A DNA stretch of 64,000 nucleotides, taken from contig NC_045441.1 in NCBI RefSeq assembly GCF_002776525.5, positions 107,754,041 to 107,818,040 on the forward strand. The letters run 5' to 3'. The notes below the pieces were generated by a model. It was not told the DNA's origin and made no database searches. It was given only the letters and a program-made list of their open reading frames with translations. This document shows positions 36,201 through 47,539 of the stretch, in pieces (within the stretch, counting starts at the first letter, position 1; the number at the start of each line of letters is the position of its first letter). Source of the stretch: Piliocolobus tephrosceles. Its lineage: Eukaryota > Chordata > Mammalia > Primates > Cercopithecidae. The translations under genes were made by a program, and so were the position numbers.

Positions 36201-36545
36201 CCCTGTCTCTCACATACACTGCTTTTCCTCACTTCAGCTTAAAGCCCACCAAAGTTGAGGGGCAATGGGAAAGCTTAATATTAACCTGCATTGGACTTTT
36301 TAGTATCTGGGATATGAAACTATGTTAGTATGTAAGAGTGCCCAATGTGCCTGAGATTTCATGAAAGAATAACAGATGAGATAGCTAGCAGTGAAAAAGA
36401 GCACACTGATTGCATTCAGATACTCCTGAATCCCACTCATTGAATACACTACTTATGCTACAAATAATGTAATTATGGCTCACCAAGAGTAGAAAATCTT
36501 CAAAAAGTTTACAGAAAAGACAAACAGAGGTGGATGGTGGAAAAC

Positions 36546-36578
36546 GATTAAGTAAATGATATTCTCATTTACTTAATC
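36546..36578. repeat. Perfect 14-bp hairpin
   Basis: gattaagtaaatga (36546-36559) and its exact complement tcatttacttaatc (36565-36578) around a 5-bp loop, 14 bp upstream of the next LTR. Confidence 0.9.
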
Positions 36579-36591
36579 TCAGGATCAATAA

Positions 36592-36985
36592 TGATATAGT
36601 TTGGATATGTGTGGTGGCCCAAATCTCATGTTGAATTGTAATCCCCAATGTTAGAGGGAGGTAGTTGGATCATGAGGTTGTATCTCTTTTGAATGGTTTA
36701 GCATCATCCCCTTGGTGCTGTTCTCATGAGATCTAGTTGTTGAAAAGTGCATGACACCTCCTGGCTCCCTCTCTCACTCTTACTCTGGCCATGTGATGTG
36801 TCTGCTCCCTCTTTTGCCTTCTACTATGATTGTAAGTTTCCTGAGGCTTCCCCAGAAGCCAAGAAGAGGTCAACACCATACTTCCTGTGCAGCCTGCAGA
36901 AGTGTGAGCCAATTAAGCCTCTTTTCTTTACAAATGACCCAGTCTCAGGTGTTTCTTTATAGCAGTGTGAGAATAGCCTAATAAA
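36592..36985 (+). mobile_element. MST-type MaLR LTR, forward
   Basis: Forward LTR beginning 'tgatatagtttggatatgtg' and ending near 'agcctaataaa'. Internal blocks 'cccaaatctcatgttgaat', 'gtgctgttctcatgagatc', 'actatgattgtaagtttcc' and 'gacccagtctcaggtgttt' are MST/THE1 features. No internal region follows, so it is solo. Frames through it (36747-36981) are not genes. Confidence 0.92.
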
Positions 36986-37331
36986 AATAGTTTAATAGAA
37001 TGCCATTTGTAAAAAGTGGATAATTAGATATAATTCTGTAAAAAGCTAAATATGAGATGACTATTAAGTAAAATGCAAAATAAAGACCACACATAGCAGG
37101 GGTCACAAATTCAAATATCTACCAGAGGTTTCATATTAAAAACAGAATCTGATAGCCTTGATAGACTAGAGAAGACATAACCTCTAAAGGGAACAGCTTT
37201 AACCAGTCATTGACAAGAGGAGGTGGTGACACTCAGCCCTCACGAGCTTTTCCAGTTCTCAACAGAAGTAAAAACAAGTAAGTCTGAATCTGTATGTGAA
37301 ATCTTCTAAGTTTGATAAATTACAGGCAAAT
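36986..37331. other. Unassigned stretch
   Basis: About 350 bp between two LTRs. I recognise nothing in it. Confidence 0.5.
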
Positions 37332-37800
37332 GCATTAGTTTGCTATTGCTGCTATAGAAAATTCCACACATTTAACAACTGAAAACAACACAAATGTATT
37401 GTCTTACAGTTCTAGAGGTCAGAAATCTAAAATGGGTATGCAGGATCGCTCCTTCCAGAGGATCCAGGGAAGAAGCCATTTGCTTGTCCTTGCCATATTC
37501 CAAAGGTTGGCTACATCCTTTGGCTCATGGCTCCCTTCTTGTATCTTCAAAGTCAGCAGGGTAACTTCTTCAAAGTTTTCTCCATCCCTCTGCCTCTGTT
37601 TTCACATCTCTTTCTGTCTGACTCCTCTGGCATCTCTCATAAAGACCGTTCTGATTACATCAGACCCACTGTGATAATCCAGAATGATCTTCCCATCTCA
37701 AAATCCTTAATCATAGCTGCAAAATCAGTATTGTCATATAAGGCAACATTTAAAGGTGTTGGCAATTAGGATATAGACATTCTTGGGGCCATATATCATC
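37332..37800 (-). repeat. Old MLT1-like LTR, reverse
   Basis: Reverse copy of a common old LTR related to that at 35838: 'ttagtttgctattgctgct', 'aaacaacacaaatgtattgt' and 'cttacagttctagaggtca' at the left, then CT-rich middle blocks, and 'catttaaaggtgttggcaa' to the right. Open frames at 37399-37769 are contained in it and have no domain. Confidence 0.75.
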
Positions 37801-38032
37801 ACAGCAACCAATTCCCAAATTGCAGTATGTTAGTCAACATCAAAAAGCTAATTTAATATGTCAATGAGGCAAACTCTTCTTGCAGGCTGTCAGTTTGCAA
37901 TTTTTGGAACTTTTCCTTGGGTTCTTTACCTTTTACTCCTCTCACTTCTTGCAGCACATCTTATGTAACAAAGAGTTTCACACTTGGGAATAGGATGTGC
38001 TGTGAAGTGAAAAATGTGATCGTGAAATTTAA

Positions 38033-38319
38033 TATAATTCTGTGGCCGGGTGCAGTGGCTCATGCTTACAATCCCAGCACTTTGGGAGGCCAAGGTGGGC
38101 AGATCACGAGATCAGGAGTTCAAGACCAGCTTGGCCAACACGGTGAAATCCCATCTCTACTAAAAATTCAATAATTAGCTGGCTGTGGTGGCTGGCGCAT
38201 GTAATTCCAGCTACTTGGGAGACTGAGCCAGGAGAATCGCTTGAACCCAGGAGGCAGAGACTGCAGTGAACCAAGATCGTGCCACTGCTCTCCAGCCTGG
38301 GTGACAAAGCTAGAGTCCC

Positions 38320-38372
<53 letters not shown>

Positions 38373-38425
38373 GTATATATATGTATATATGTGTGAATAT
38401 ATATGTGTATATATATAATTCTGTG
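38033..38425 (+). mobile_element. AluS-type SINE, forward, with microsatellite tail and TSDs
   Basis: Forward Alu from 38045. The body ends near 38317 and its tail has become a (CTAT)n tract (38321-38372) followed by TATA/TATG repeats to 38413. Flanks 38033-38044 and 38414-38425 are both tataattctgtg, a perfect 12-bp target-site duplication, so the microsatellite belongs to the Alu insertion. The 'gatcacgagatcaggagtt' state suggests a late AluS (Sc-like) or AluY relative. Confidence 0.94.
38321..38372. repeat. (CTAT)13 microsatellite
   Basis: Uninterrupted tetranucleotide array of 13 units in the tail of the Alu, followed by variant TATG/TATA repeats. Confidence 0.97.
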
Positions 38426-41400
38426 AGCCAAGGATTGTGGGGGCAACACTCTTAAAAATTGCACTTTTATTTCAGTTAAGGACTTTTAAAATGCATTTTA
38501 ATTAAATATATTTTGAATTGTTTGCATATGATTTCTAAGTCATTTGTCTACAATATAATTTCTAGTTTTTCCCTAACATAGATATCAGTCAAAATAGATA
38601 TTAATGATTTTTAGTTGTAGAAATATTATGATTTATCAAAGTCTATTACATTGGCAATGTAAAATGTTTATAAAAGCAACATAACAACATATAGCTCATT
38701 TTATCTCAATTGTCCTATTAATGTTTTGTCAGTTCTTTTTCGTATTGCAGAAAATAATAAAAACATTTCTGACAACAAAATCATCATCCAGGGCAAGGCT
38801 GATGGTCCTAAAAATAATGCATATGTAGCTTGTGTCTTAGAAGCAAGTTTTGTCTGAAACAAAAGAAAAGCCTTTTGTTCTCTAGTTAATTACTTCATTA
38901 TGTTGTAGGTACATAATTCTTTCTGAAGAAACCAACCCATTTTAAGGGAAATCACAAAATATTACAGATTATACCATTCAAAACCATTCAAAAATATTGA
39001 AGATGTTGACTTTTACATAATAAAGAATCTGTGTTAATGTGAAAGAATTTAAGCTTAGGCAACCAGTGCTTCAGTAATGCTTTGATTTCTGTCCACATAA
39101 AAATCCTCTTTTGTTTGTAAATAAAAAGGGGAAATATTTCACTGTGGCATGTTCATCTATTACTTGAACAATCAGTGAGGTCCTGCAGTTAATCACAGCA
39201 TTTTCTAATGGGATTTAAAATTAGAGCTGTCCTCAGTTTTCTTGTGTGCATAAAACATTTGCTCACCAAAACCAGCTCATTCTCTTAGCTTTGTGTTATG
39301 CTTCCAGTGTGGGCTAGCTCAGCACTCAAAGATACAGATTTCTTACTATGTTGTATTTCCAGAAATGCCTGTCTTCCATACGGGTGTACAACTTTTAACA
39401 GTAAAAATGTGAGATGGAAGAGGATTCAAAAGCAAAATCTGTCTGCTTGCAAGATACTCAGGGAGATATAATCTCCATTTATTAAATTTGACTGCACTAT
39501 CATATATAAAGTGGTGGGAGGGAAAAATCTCTTGAAGCTAGCTTGATAGCTGAGACTACTTCAGCTTTCTCCTTTGTAATGCCTGTGGTTGTCTCTTCTG
39601 AGAAGTGTGATTCAAAGCCGTTTTGAGTGCCTCACATTCCTTAGCAGAACCTTCTGTGCAAGGCCAGCTACTTCAGAGCTAGGGGACTTGCTGAAAAAGG
39701 ATATAAAAAAATACTAGGATCCTCCTTAGATGACAATTTCAGGAACTACTCTTATGCAGCAGAGAAATTCAGGGCCACACACTTAAGGAAATGAACTATT
39801 CCTTACTGGCCATTTAGCTCTTGAGAAGAGGTTACACATTTTCATCTGCTCTTATCATGGCCAATGATGTTGTGAATGCTCTGCAACTATGCTTTTGTTA
39901 TGAAGAATTATCTTGAAGAAAGCTCCTTTTTTTCTTCCCAAGCACACATGCACACACACAACTTACACAGACGGTTTTTGTAAATGGCAGCAACACTTCT
40001 TATATATTCCCAGAGTGGAAGGAGTACTGTTAAACAAAGAAGTCGCTATGTTGAATATACCTGGAACTTTTGAGTAGGGATCATAACTTCTAGTCGAGAA
40101 GGAAAATAGGACAGTAAACATGTCAAAGGCGCACATACACTGTTGTTATGTAATTGCTGGTTAAAACATGTGATGCTGCAGGAAGATAATTATCCTTAGG
40201 AAACTTCTGAAAATATATTACACTGCAAGGGGCTTTGATTTCATCAATCACTGGAAATGAAATATCAAAAGATTTTAACTTTTTGCCTATCATATTTAAT
40301 TCTAATCCAACCCTAAAAAGGAAGCACCCTCTGCTGGATTATGTAAGATATAACTGTGACCCAAAAGTAAAAAAGAATGAGTCTAGCTATAATCAGAGAA
40401 GGGAATTATTACTGTATATTCACATGTATTGGGGAACTCACTGCCTGGCCTACATCCAAGACAGCCTTTTTGGAGATTTAGAAAATACAGCATTTATTTT
40501 TGATATTTTTGTATGAAGATTTAATATTGGTGACTAGAATGTGTATGAAGACCTAAAAAGTCTAGAGAAGCTCACCTTAGCCCAGGTTACTTAAAACAAT
40601 ACATGAAGTATATATTCTAATATATAGTCTAGTGATTAAATATGTCAAACTCAAATTATACTCAATGGTTAAAGATTTTTAAGGTTTCAAACTAATCTTG
40701 CAACTTTCCTGAATGTGGTGGTAAAATGCTAAGTATTTTTCTGTTTTATTTTTCTTTAAAAATATTAAGCGAATACACTACCAATTTATATTATAAAATA
40801 ATATTCATTTACTTAAATTACTAAGCAAATATTCCACTTTTTTTCTCTGTATTATCACTCACTAAGGTATTCCATTTGATATTTTTCCAGTTTATTTGCT
40901 TGTTAATTAGCATTTACTAGTAGTTGATGATATCTGGAAGTATATGGCACCTTAAATCTTGTTGAATGAGTGAATAACTCAAAGACTCATAAACACAGGC
41001 ATGTATCTCCAAAACTTACACTCAAGCTAAAGTTCTGGAAACAAGCAAAGGCTGTTCTATGTCTTTGCAGCTTCTAATTTAAGAAGAAATTGTTGTTGTC
41101 TGCTTAAGTCAGATTACCCTTAGCATAACACAGAGAATCTACTCTGTGCTGATTATTATCAATTTATTGAAGATTTTAAATGCTACAGTATTCTAGAAAT
41201 TTTTCTGTAGTTAGAATGATCAGGATTCTTGAAAAAAATATTTCTAGCTTGATAAGTTTCTTGTAATACTTTTGAAGCATATCCATCAGTTTCTGGAATT
41301 TTTTTGTTTGTAAAAAAATGAAATAATCATTCATCTTTACAATACAGGCTACAATTCCTTATACATTTTTGAAAAAAGTAGGCACAATAATGTCCAAACC

Positions 41401-41769
41401 TTGGCTGATTCAAAGTGGGTAGCAGAATAAAATTAGAATACAGGTCTCCCTCATTATTTATCTAGGAATCTATTGTAGAAGACTTGAAGTTATTTGAAGT
41501 AAGGACTGTGTGTGACTTTTGGTCACTGATAGAAGGAAAGGATCCTAGGAAAGCAGAATATTATAAGCACTAAACAATTATTTGTATCAAATCTAGAATC
41601 TAAAGTTAATTTGCCTATCTGAAGCATAGGACAATTTTGTTCTTTTTTATAATTGTTATTAGCATACTGAGATTCTTCTGGGACCTTGCTCTCCATTGAG
41701 ATCTCTCTGTCTCTCTTTCTCTCTCTCTGTTGCAAGGTGAAATATATACATCTGCATGCTCATGGCACA
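38426..41769. other. Largest repeat-poor block
   Basis: More than 3 kb with no Alu, L1, LTR or MIR that I can recognise, apart from a CT-rich tract at 41699-41730. No exon is apparent. The 93-codon plus-strand frame 40235-40516 has no known domain and no translation-start context that stands out. Low repeat density can mark conserved regulatory DNA, but nothing here shows that directly. Confidence 0.5.
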
Positions 41770-41990
41770 TTAGGGGGCTGGACAACAGAATCAGCGCAGA
41801 AATGGAGACCAATGGGTTGGAATGCCAGTTCTACCCATGCTTATGATCAAACCTATTACTCTTCTGAGCTTCACTTCATTCACCTGTAAAACTGGGTTAA
41901 TATATTATTTAGAGCCACTGTGAGCATCAGAAATAATGCACACAGAGTGCTTGAAAACTTAGGAAGCTCTCAATTAAGATTAACTTATGA
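41770..41990 (+). repeat. MIR SINE
   Basis: 'tgagcttcacttcattcacc', 'gtaaaactgggttaatat', 'gagtgcttgaaaactta' and 'aagctctcaattaaga' give the MIR 3' half in order. Confidence 0.85.
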
Positions 41991-42029
41991 TCATTACTTA
42001 TCCAGCATCATTTCTTCCATTGCCTGGTG

Positions 42030-42360
42030 ATTCCTCTAAGTTTCCCCACACTATTTCACAGCTCTAAGCCAATAAGCATATTTTTTTCTCTTTGTTGATC
42101 CTACTACTCTCCATAAATCTGGAAACCTCCTAGTTATCCGTCAATATCCCATTGAAGAATACACTTTGCAACGCTTTTCCTGACTCTTGCAAGCAGAGTT
42201 ATTGCTGCTTCCTTTCTGCCAGTATAATTCCTCATGATTTGATTGTTGCTTTTTTCATGCTGTATTGCAGTTATTTTACCTGATGCCTATTATGTAATAG
42301 GTACCAATAACGTACCTATTTTGAATTTTGAATAAATAAATGTAATAGAACTCTAGTTAA
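42030..42360 (+). mobile_element. LINE-2 (L2) 3' fragment
   Basis: 'gcaacgcttttcctgactc', 'gcaagcagagttattgctg' and the downstream 'tattgcagttattttacc' follow the L2 3' end; it closes with 'tgaataaataaatgtaat'. Confidence 0.75.
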
Positions 42361-42724
42361 TAAATATTGATGACATATTATTATGTACTCCATGTTATCA
42401 ACACTAAGTGCAGAAAAGAATACAAAGGAGAGTAAGAAAAGATCTCAAGGGGAAACCAAAAAATGAAAACATCAAAGTAAAGAATGAGCAGTGAGCAATA
42501 CAAAGGAGTGTAGTATATAATAAATTCCACCAGAGTGATACAGACAGTAGGAACTCTACAAGACAGCTGGAGTATAAAGAAAGGGCTGCATTAACAAGAT
42601 ATTGTTGAGGTGGAACTGCGAAGACATGTTAAGTTTTAGCTGTGAGAGAGCGTGAGGATGACAGCACTGGTAACTGGAACAATAGAAAAATATTCCATAT
42701 AGAAAACATTAATGATAAAAACTA

Positions 42725-42955
42725 ACAAAGCCTGTTCTAAACAGCCTACAAAAACTAAATCCTTTAATCTTTACAACAGCCCTGTGAGGTGGATTCTAAT
42801 ATCACAATTTTGCATATGCAGAGATGAATTTCCCAGAAGGTCATGCGATTTGCTTCCAAGGACACTCAACTAGTGGCAGATTCAGAATTTAAGTGGAGGT
42901 GGTCTACCCCCAGAGGCTAAACCCTAACCACTATGCTACACTACCATATGTGTAA
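42725..42955 (+). repeat. MIR SINE
   Basis: 'tttaatctttacaacagccc', 'tgtgaggtggattctaatat', 'ggacactcaactagtggca' and 'taaccactatgctacact' are in MIR order. Well preserved for its age. Confidence 0.93.
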
Positions 42956-43686
42956 GTCTATCATGAGTTTGAGAGGTATTTGTATGGAGTAGGATGATAC
43001 TGATAGAAAGAATTATTCTTAGAATGCAGTGATTGGATGGCTGACTGTCTCCTTATGTGTCTGTCCCTCTGTTAACATCAGTAAAGTGCCTTATTCAGCC
43101 AACTTGGAGACTGAATGAGGCACTTGAAGGAGAAGGCTCTGGGCCTGGCAGGCTGGTGCCACAAAAGACATGATGCTCTTCTCTACACACTCGGAAAAAA
43201 GGGGACCCACTACTGCCCATAAGACAATTGGATGGCATATGGCTCAAGCTGCATTGAAGAGAGTTTCCCCTTTCAAGTTTGTGTCTCATGTTCACTAACA
43301 AGCATTCAATTTGGCAGCAATATAAAAGAAGGTTTCAATATGTTGGCCTGCAAAATGCTCCCTGACCTGAGCTCAGAAGCACCCTGAGCTGTCTATAAGC
43401 CTCAAACTCTACTAGATTTGTACTTGAAGGGTTGGGATTTATAAGTGATATCCAAATGTCATTTGTAAAACAAATAAGGAAAGAAAATATGAATTGTACA
43501 TAGCTTAACCTAGTATTAGTTTAGCTTTTGAATTTTTAGACATAATATACAACATTTGCCATTTAATTAATAGAGCTCATATGTAACTATTCAAGCTAAG
43601 TTACAGAGCTGGACATGACCTTTTATAGACATAGGACAGCATTTTTAGAATTAAAAAATTATTATTATTTTTAATTTAGAAGCTTA
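42956..43686. other. Unassigned stretch
   Basis: I recognise no gene or repeat. The minus-strand frame 43095-43301 has no domain. Confidence 0.5.
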
Positions 43687-43800
43687 GTGTATTATAGTGC
43701 AAAGGACAGGAGAGGAGTAACCAGGAAATTCTAGCTTCTGGAGTGTAGCCTTGGCTGTGCCACTAATTAGCTAGGTAACTTTTGACAAGTTACCAGCCCA
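43687..43800 (+). repeat. MIR SINE fragment
   Basis: 'ttggctgtgccactaattag' and 'gtaacttttgacaagttacc' are the MIR 5'/core part. Confidence 0.8.
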
Positions 43801-43915
43801 GAACTGTGGAATATTACAGCTTGGAGTTGCATGAGATGTCGTCCTTTTAACCTTTCTCATCCAACCAACCGAGAAACTGAGGCCTGGGAAGTTTAAATAA
43901 CTTGACAAACAGGTT
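43801..43915 (+). repeat. Second MIR-core-like fragment
   Basis: 'accgagaaactgaggcctgg' and 'taaataacttgacaaac' resemble a MIR-type core adjacent to the previous piece. It may be a separate, overlapping insertion. Confidence 0.55.
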
Positions 43916-46499
43916 ACGTTTTTGGTCCATAAAGTTCTCGTAACATTTTTTGTATAAAGGAGTAATAAATAAATCATTTGTAAAACTCTTAGTTTCAAAA
44001 TTCTATGATCCTATGAGGCTTTAAGTTTTTAGAAAGCATTTTCCTATCTGTATTAGAAATATAAGAATGTGAGTTTTTATGAAAACTCACATTTTCATAT
44101 GATGGTGTAGATGTATTTAATAATTTCTAAAAATTGACAGTCTGCCTTAAGTGATTAGGCAGATAGTCTCTAATTCATCTTGCCTGAGGTAATTCCCACT
44201 GACTTCAAGCCTTAAATGAGGTATGGAAGAAAATGAGAAATGAGTCCATAGAGTTATAATATTAAAGAATCACAGAGATTGTAACCATAGAGGATTTTGA
44301 CTAACTCACATTAATTATCCAATTTGTGAAAGAAATAAAAGAATTATGGAGAACTAAATTCCTGAAAAATGAGTATTTCCAGTACTCTTTAATGAAGTCA
44401 TATCTTTCTATTTACAATATTTCCTTAAAGTTACATCATTTCTGAGGGTGTTTTGTGTGTGCATGATTGTTGATCTATGCTCTATAGCTTCTACACTCTC
44501 AAAGGATGCTTATTCCTTGAAAGAGAGTTCTATTGCCAGTGGAAACTGTACAATATTAATGTGGAAATTGAATTTCTAGGGCAAACTAAACAAAACAAAA
44601 GCAAGAAACCAAAGAAAGGCTCTCCACATACTGGGGTAGCGAGAAATGCCCACTCCCCCGTCACACACAGACACACACACACATTCATGCACAGCAGGAA
44701 GTATGAAGGATAAAAGAGATGGGAACACGATTTACTGTTGCCTCATGTTCTGTAGGCACTGTGAAAAACACTTTATAAACTGTGAGCTCTCACAAGTTTT
44801 AACGAATTTGGATGGTGATCCAGTGCATCTGATCTAAGAACTGATTTAAGGAACTCTTCACTACTGGACACCTATTTGCCTTTTTGGCTCTTTCTGAAAT
44901 TTACTTAGAAATCCAGATAAACTGATGTCACTGCTTCTATGACTTTAAATATTTTAGTTTTAATTCAGCGAAACGATGTTGGAACCTCTCCGCCGTCCCC
45001 CGCCCCCCTCCTGTCTTCCTAATTTAAAAGCATTATTAATCCATGCAAACGTTTTGATCATTGTTTTCCTTGTATTCTATACTTTTTCTTTTCTAAGAAT
45101 GTTTTATGCTTTTCCCAGCCAAAGTTTGTAATTCCTGCAATACTAGGGGACTGATTAATCATTTTAATCCTAGTCACAAGTTATCATATAGCTTTTGTGA
45201 ATGAAATTTTTAATTAGCCAAAGCAAAAAAAAAAAAAAAAAAAAAAAAAAATGAGGAGTTTGAGGTATTTAGAATACAGATCCTATTTCACTTGTTTTCA
45301 AATTCTTGTCCAATTGATAATGAATTATTTCAGAGGTTGTAAAATCTAAGTTCTTTTTAAAAATTTTTGCATGGGTTTATAAAAACTAAAAAATAAAATG
45401 AATGCTGGTAGTGATTAAAACATACCAGAAAATAATTTTTGAGAAATGAAAATTATTAAATATATATCAAATATATTAATTTATATCCCAAGGAAATTGT
45501 GCTATAGTATATGAGGGATGAAGACAGAAAGAGCCTGGGCCAAAAAAAACTTGAAGTTAACGTAGGTGGTAGACAATCATTTTTTATAGGACTTGAATAG
45601 GAGAGATCAATTTTTGACCTTCCAGTGTCATAAGCATATGTGAAATTGGGCAAACTGAAATCCAGAATAAGCTAATTTCAATATTTGGGGTGTCTGGTCT
45701 GTGGTAAGTCAAGTTAGTTTATCTGCAAAAAATAATTCTAAAAGTTGTCAAGTTTTAATTTCCAGGTGAGAATGTGGATCATGAATCGGAGCATTATAGA
45801 TGATCACAGGAGATCTTGAAAGAAGGACAAGTCAAGGGAAAGGATGGCAAGAGCCACAGGGATGATCTCTCATGCAGAGAGGGAGTCATAAGGAAAGAGT
45901 GGTCACCCAGGAAGGAGGAGCTATGAAAAAATGCTTGTCATACCTGGTGGCCACACATTAGACAAACTGTAATCTAGTAGATTTACGAACTCTTGAGGGG
46001 TAAGGGGACTGGTTAAGGAAGCTGCACATTCTTTTCAGACCTTTCTCTGCATAACATTCCAAAAGCCAATCACATATTGCTTTCAAAGGGCCAAGGGCTG
46101 CCTGAGATACACAGAAAGGGTTAAAATTTATTACCTCTGTCAGTGTCATTTAGAAATAGGATAGGCCTAGGCAGGCCTACCATAGCATTGACACCTCAGG
46201 TTTTCATAGAGGAGAAACAATGTTAAGTAGATAACTTGACTATTGTTTTCTGGCTCTCAGAGGCTGGACTTGTCCTGAGTTCATCCTAACCAACACTGGT
46301 GTCTTACAAAGTCTGAGAAGAACAAGGCAGTTGTCCTATCTTTGATACTTCCCAGTGCATTATTTTTTCTAAACCTTTTTTGGATGTATCTCCATTTTAC
46401 ATCTATAAGAATCGGAGAGCTTTAAGTGACAGCAGCAGGTTCACATCTTATCTCGAAAATAATCCTTTAGTACCTTGATGCATTTCTATTATGACAGCA
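43916..46499. other. Unassigned AT-rich block
   Basis: I recognise no gene or named repeat family. It includes a 12-bp hairpin at 44066-44093, a CA microsatellite at 44662-44683, a C-rich patch at about 44993-45012, and a 27-A run at 45225-45251. Confidence 0.5.
45225..45251. repeat. A27 homopolymer
   Basis: Pure poly(A) with no recognisable retrocopy body before it and no clear flanking duplication. Confidence 0.97.
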
Positions 46500-46720
46500 A
46501 AATAGATTTGAAAAGGCATAAAATCTGGAGTCAGGAAACCCTGAGATCAAGTTCAAATTTATTGTCTACCCATTATTTTGCTCTGTAAGCCTCAGTTCCC
46601 ACAAAAATAAAATGGAGATAATTATACTTACTTTGCTGGGCTTTTGTAAAAATAAACACAAATGTAGATAAAGCATCTGGCCCATGGTGGGTGTTCAATA
46701 AAAAGAAGCTATTATTAACT
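46500..46720 (+). repeat. MIR SINE
   Basis: 'ctggagtcaggaaaccctg', 'taagcctcagttcccacaa', 'aaaatggagataattata' and 'gtgggtgttcaataaaaag' appear in MIR order through to the 3' tail. Confidence 0.93.
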
Positions 46721-47539
46721 ACATCCTGTTTCTTTAGGAAGAGTATTATTTGGTTTAGTACTGCACTTTTACTTGGGCAAGAATTATAATTATCAGCTTC
46801 TAAGATTAACCAGTACTTATATCTACAGTTTTCCCAAAAGGAAGGAAAATCTGTGGCTCCTAAAGTGTGCTATATTTGTGACAAGTTTCCTGCACTGGCA
46901 ATGGCAGAGCTTTTGGGAGCCACTTCAGATTATAATATTCCATGGTAATTCGTCCCATTTTTTTCCAGTGGGTGATGATGTAGCTTCTGTGTGATCCAGC
47001 CAGGCTGGAATAAACCTTCCAAAACTACCTTGAACGTTGGTCCGGTTTGCTCATATTTGAGAGGAGATACTTCTGTGACATTACTTTGCTAATTTTCTTC
47101 TCTGCCACATATTTCCACATGAAAAGAGAGGGCAGCCCTTCTCATGAGTTGTATCTCCTTAGAGCCAACTGGGTAAAGCATTTATGAATACATTTTTGTT
47201 ACATTGGCTACATCTTTTAAATGGGCTTTGAAAACTAATCTTAGGATAGCTGGGTATTTTCCTTTGACCAGGAGAGATTGCAGAGTGCTTTTCTCACCTC
47301 CTCTCTCTTAGAGGTTTATAACGTGAAACATAAAATACTAAGTTACTATTGTCAGCAGAATAAGAACAGTTCAAAATATCAGAAAATGTACTGATATACA
47401 GTTATCTGTCCCCAAACCCCACCCAATCAACAGATCTGGTGGATCTGTTTAATTTTTAGGTCTCTAGTATCTTCAGCCTACTTATTTAGACCCTCATGAG
47501 GGATTCAGAACAGATTCAAATTGCCTATGGAAAATGCAC
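46721..47539. other. Unassigned stretch
   Basis: I recognise no gene or repeat. The plus-strand frame 46773-46994 has no domain. Confidence 0.5.

Noticed and set aside
38321..38372. Regular CTAT array as a possible CRISPR-like or satellite array
   Set aside because: It is a plain tetranucleotide microsatellite in an Alu tail. No spacers exist, and CRISPR is not expected in a primate nuclear genome.
40235..40516. 93-codon frame in the largest repeat-poor block
   Set aside because: Considered as a small gene because no repeat covers it, but composition is AT-driven, there is no domain or signal peptide, and no start context or flanking splice sites stand out.
45225..45251. A27 run as the tail of a processed pseudogene
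   Set aside because: The preceding 500 bp resemble no known mRNA, no AATAAA lies 10-30 bp upstream, and no matching flanking duplication was found.
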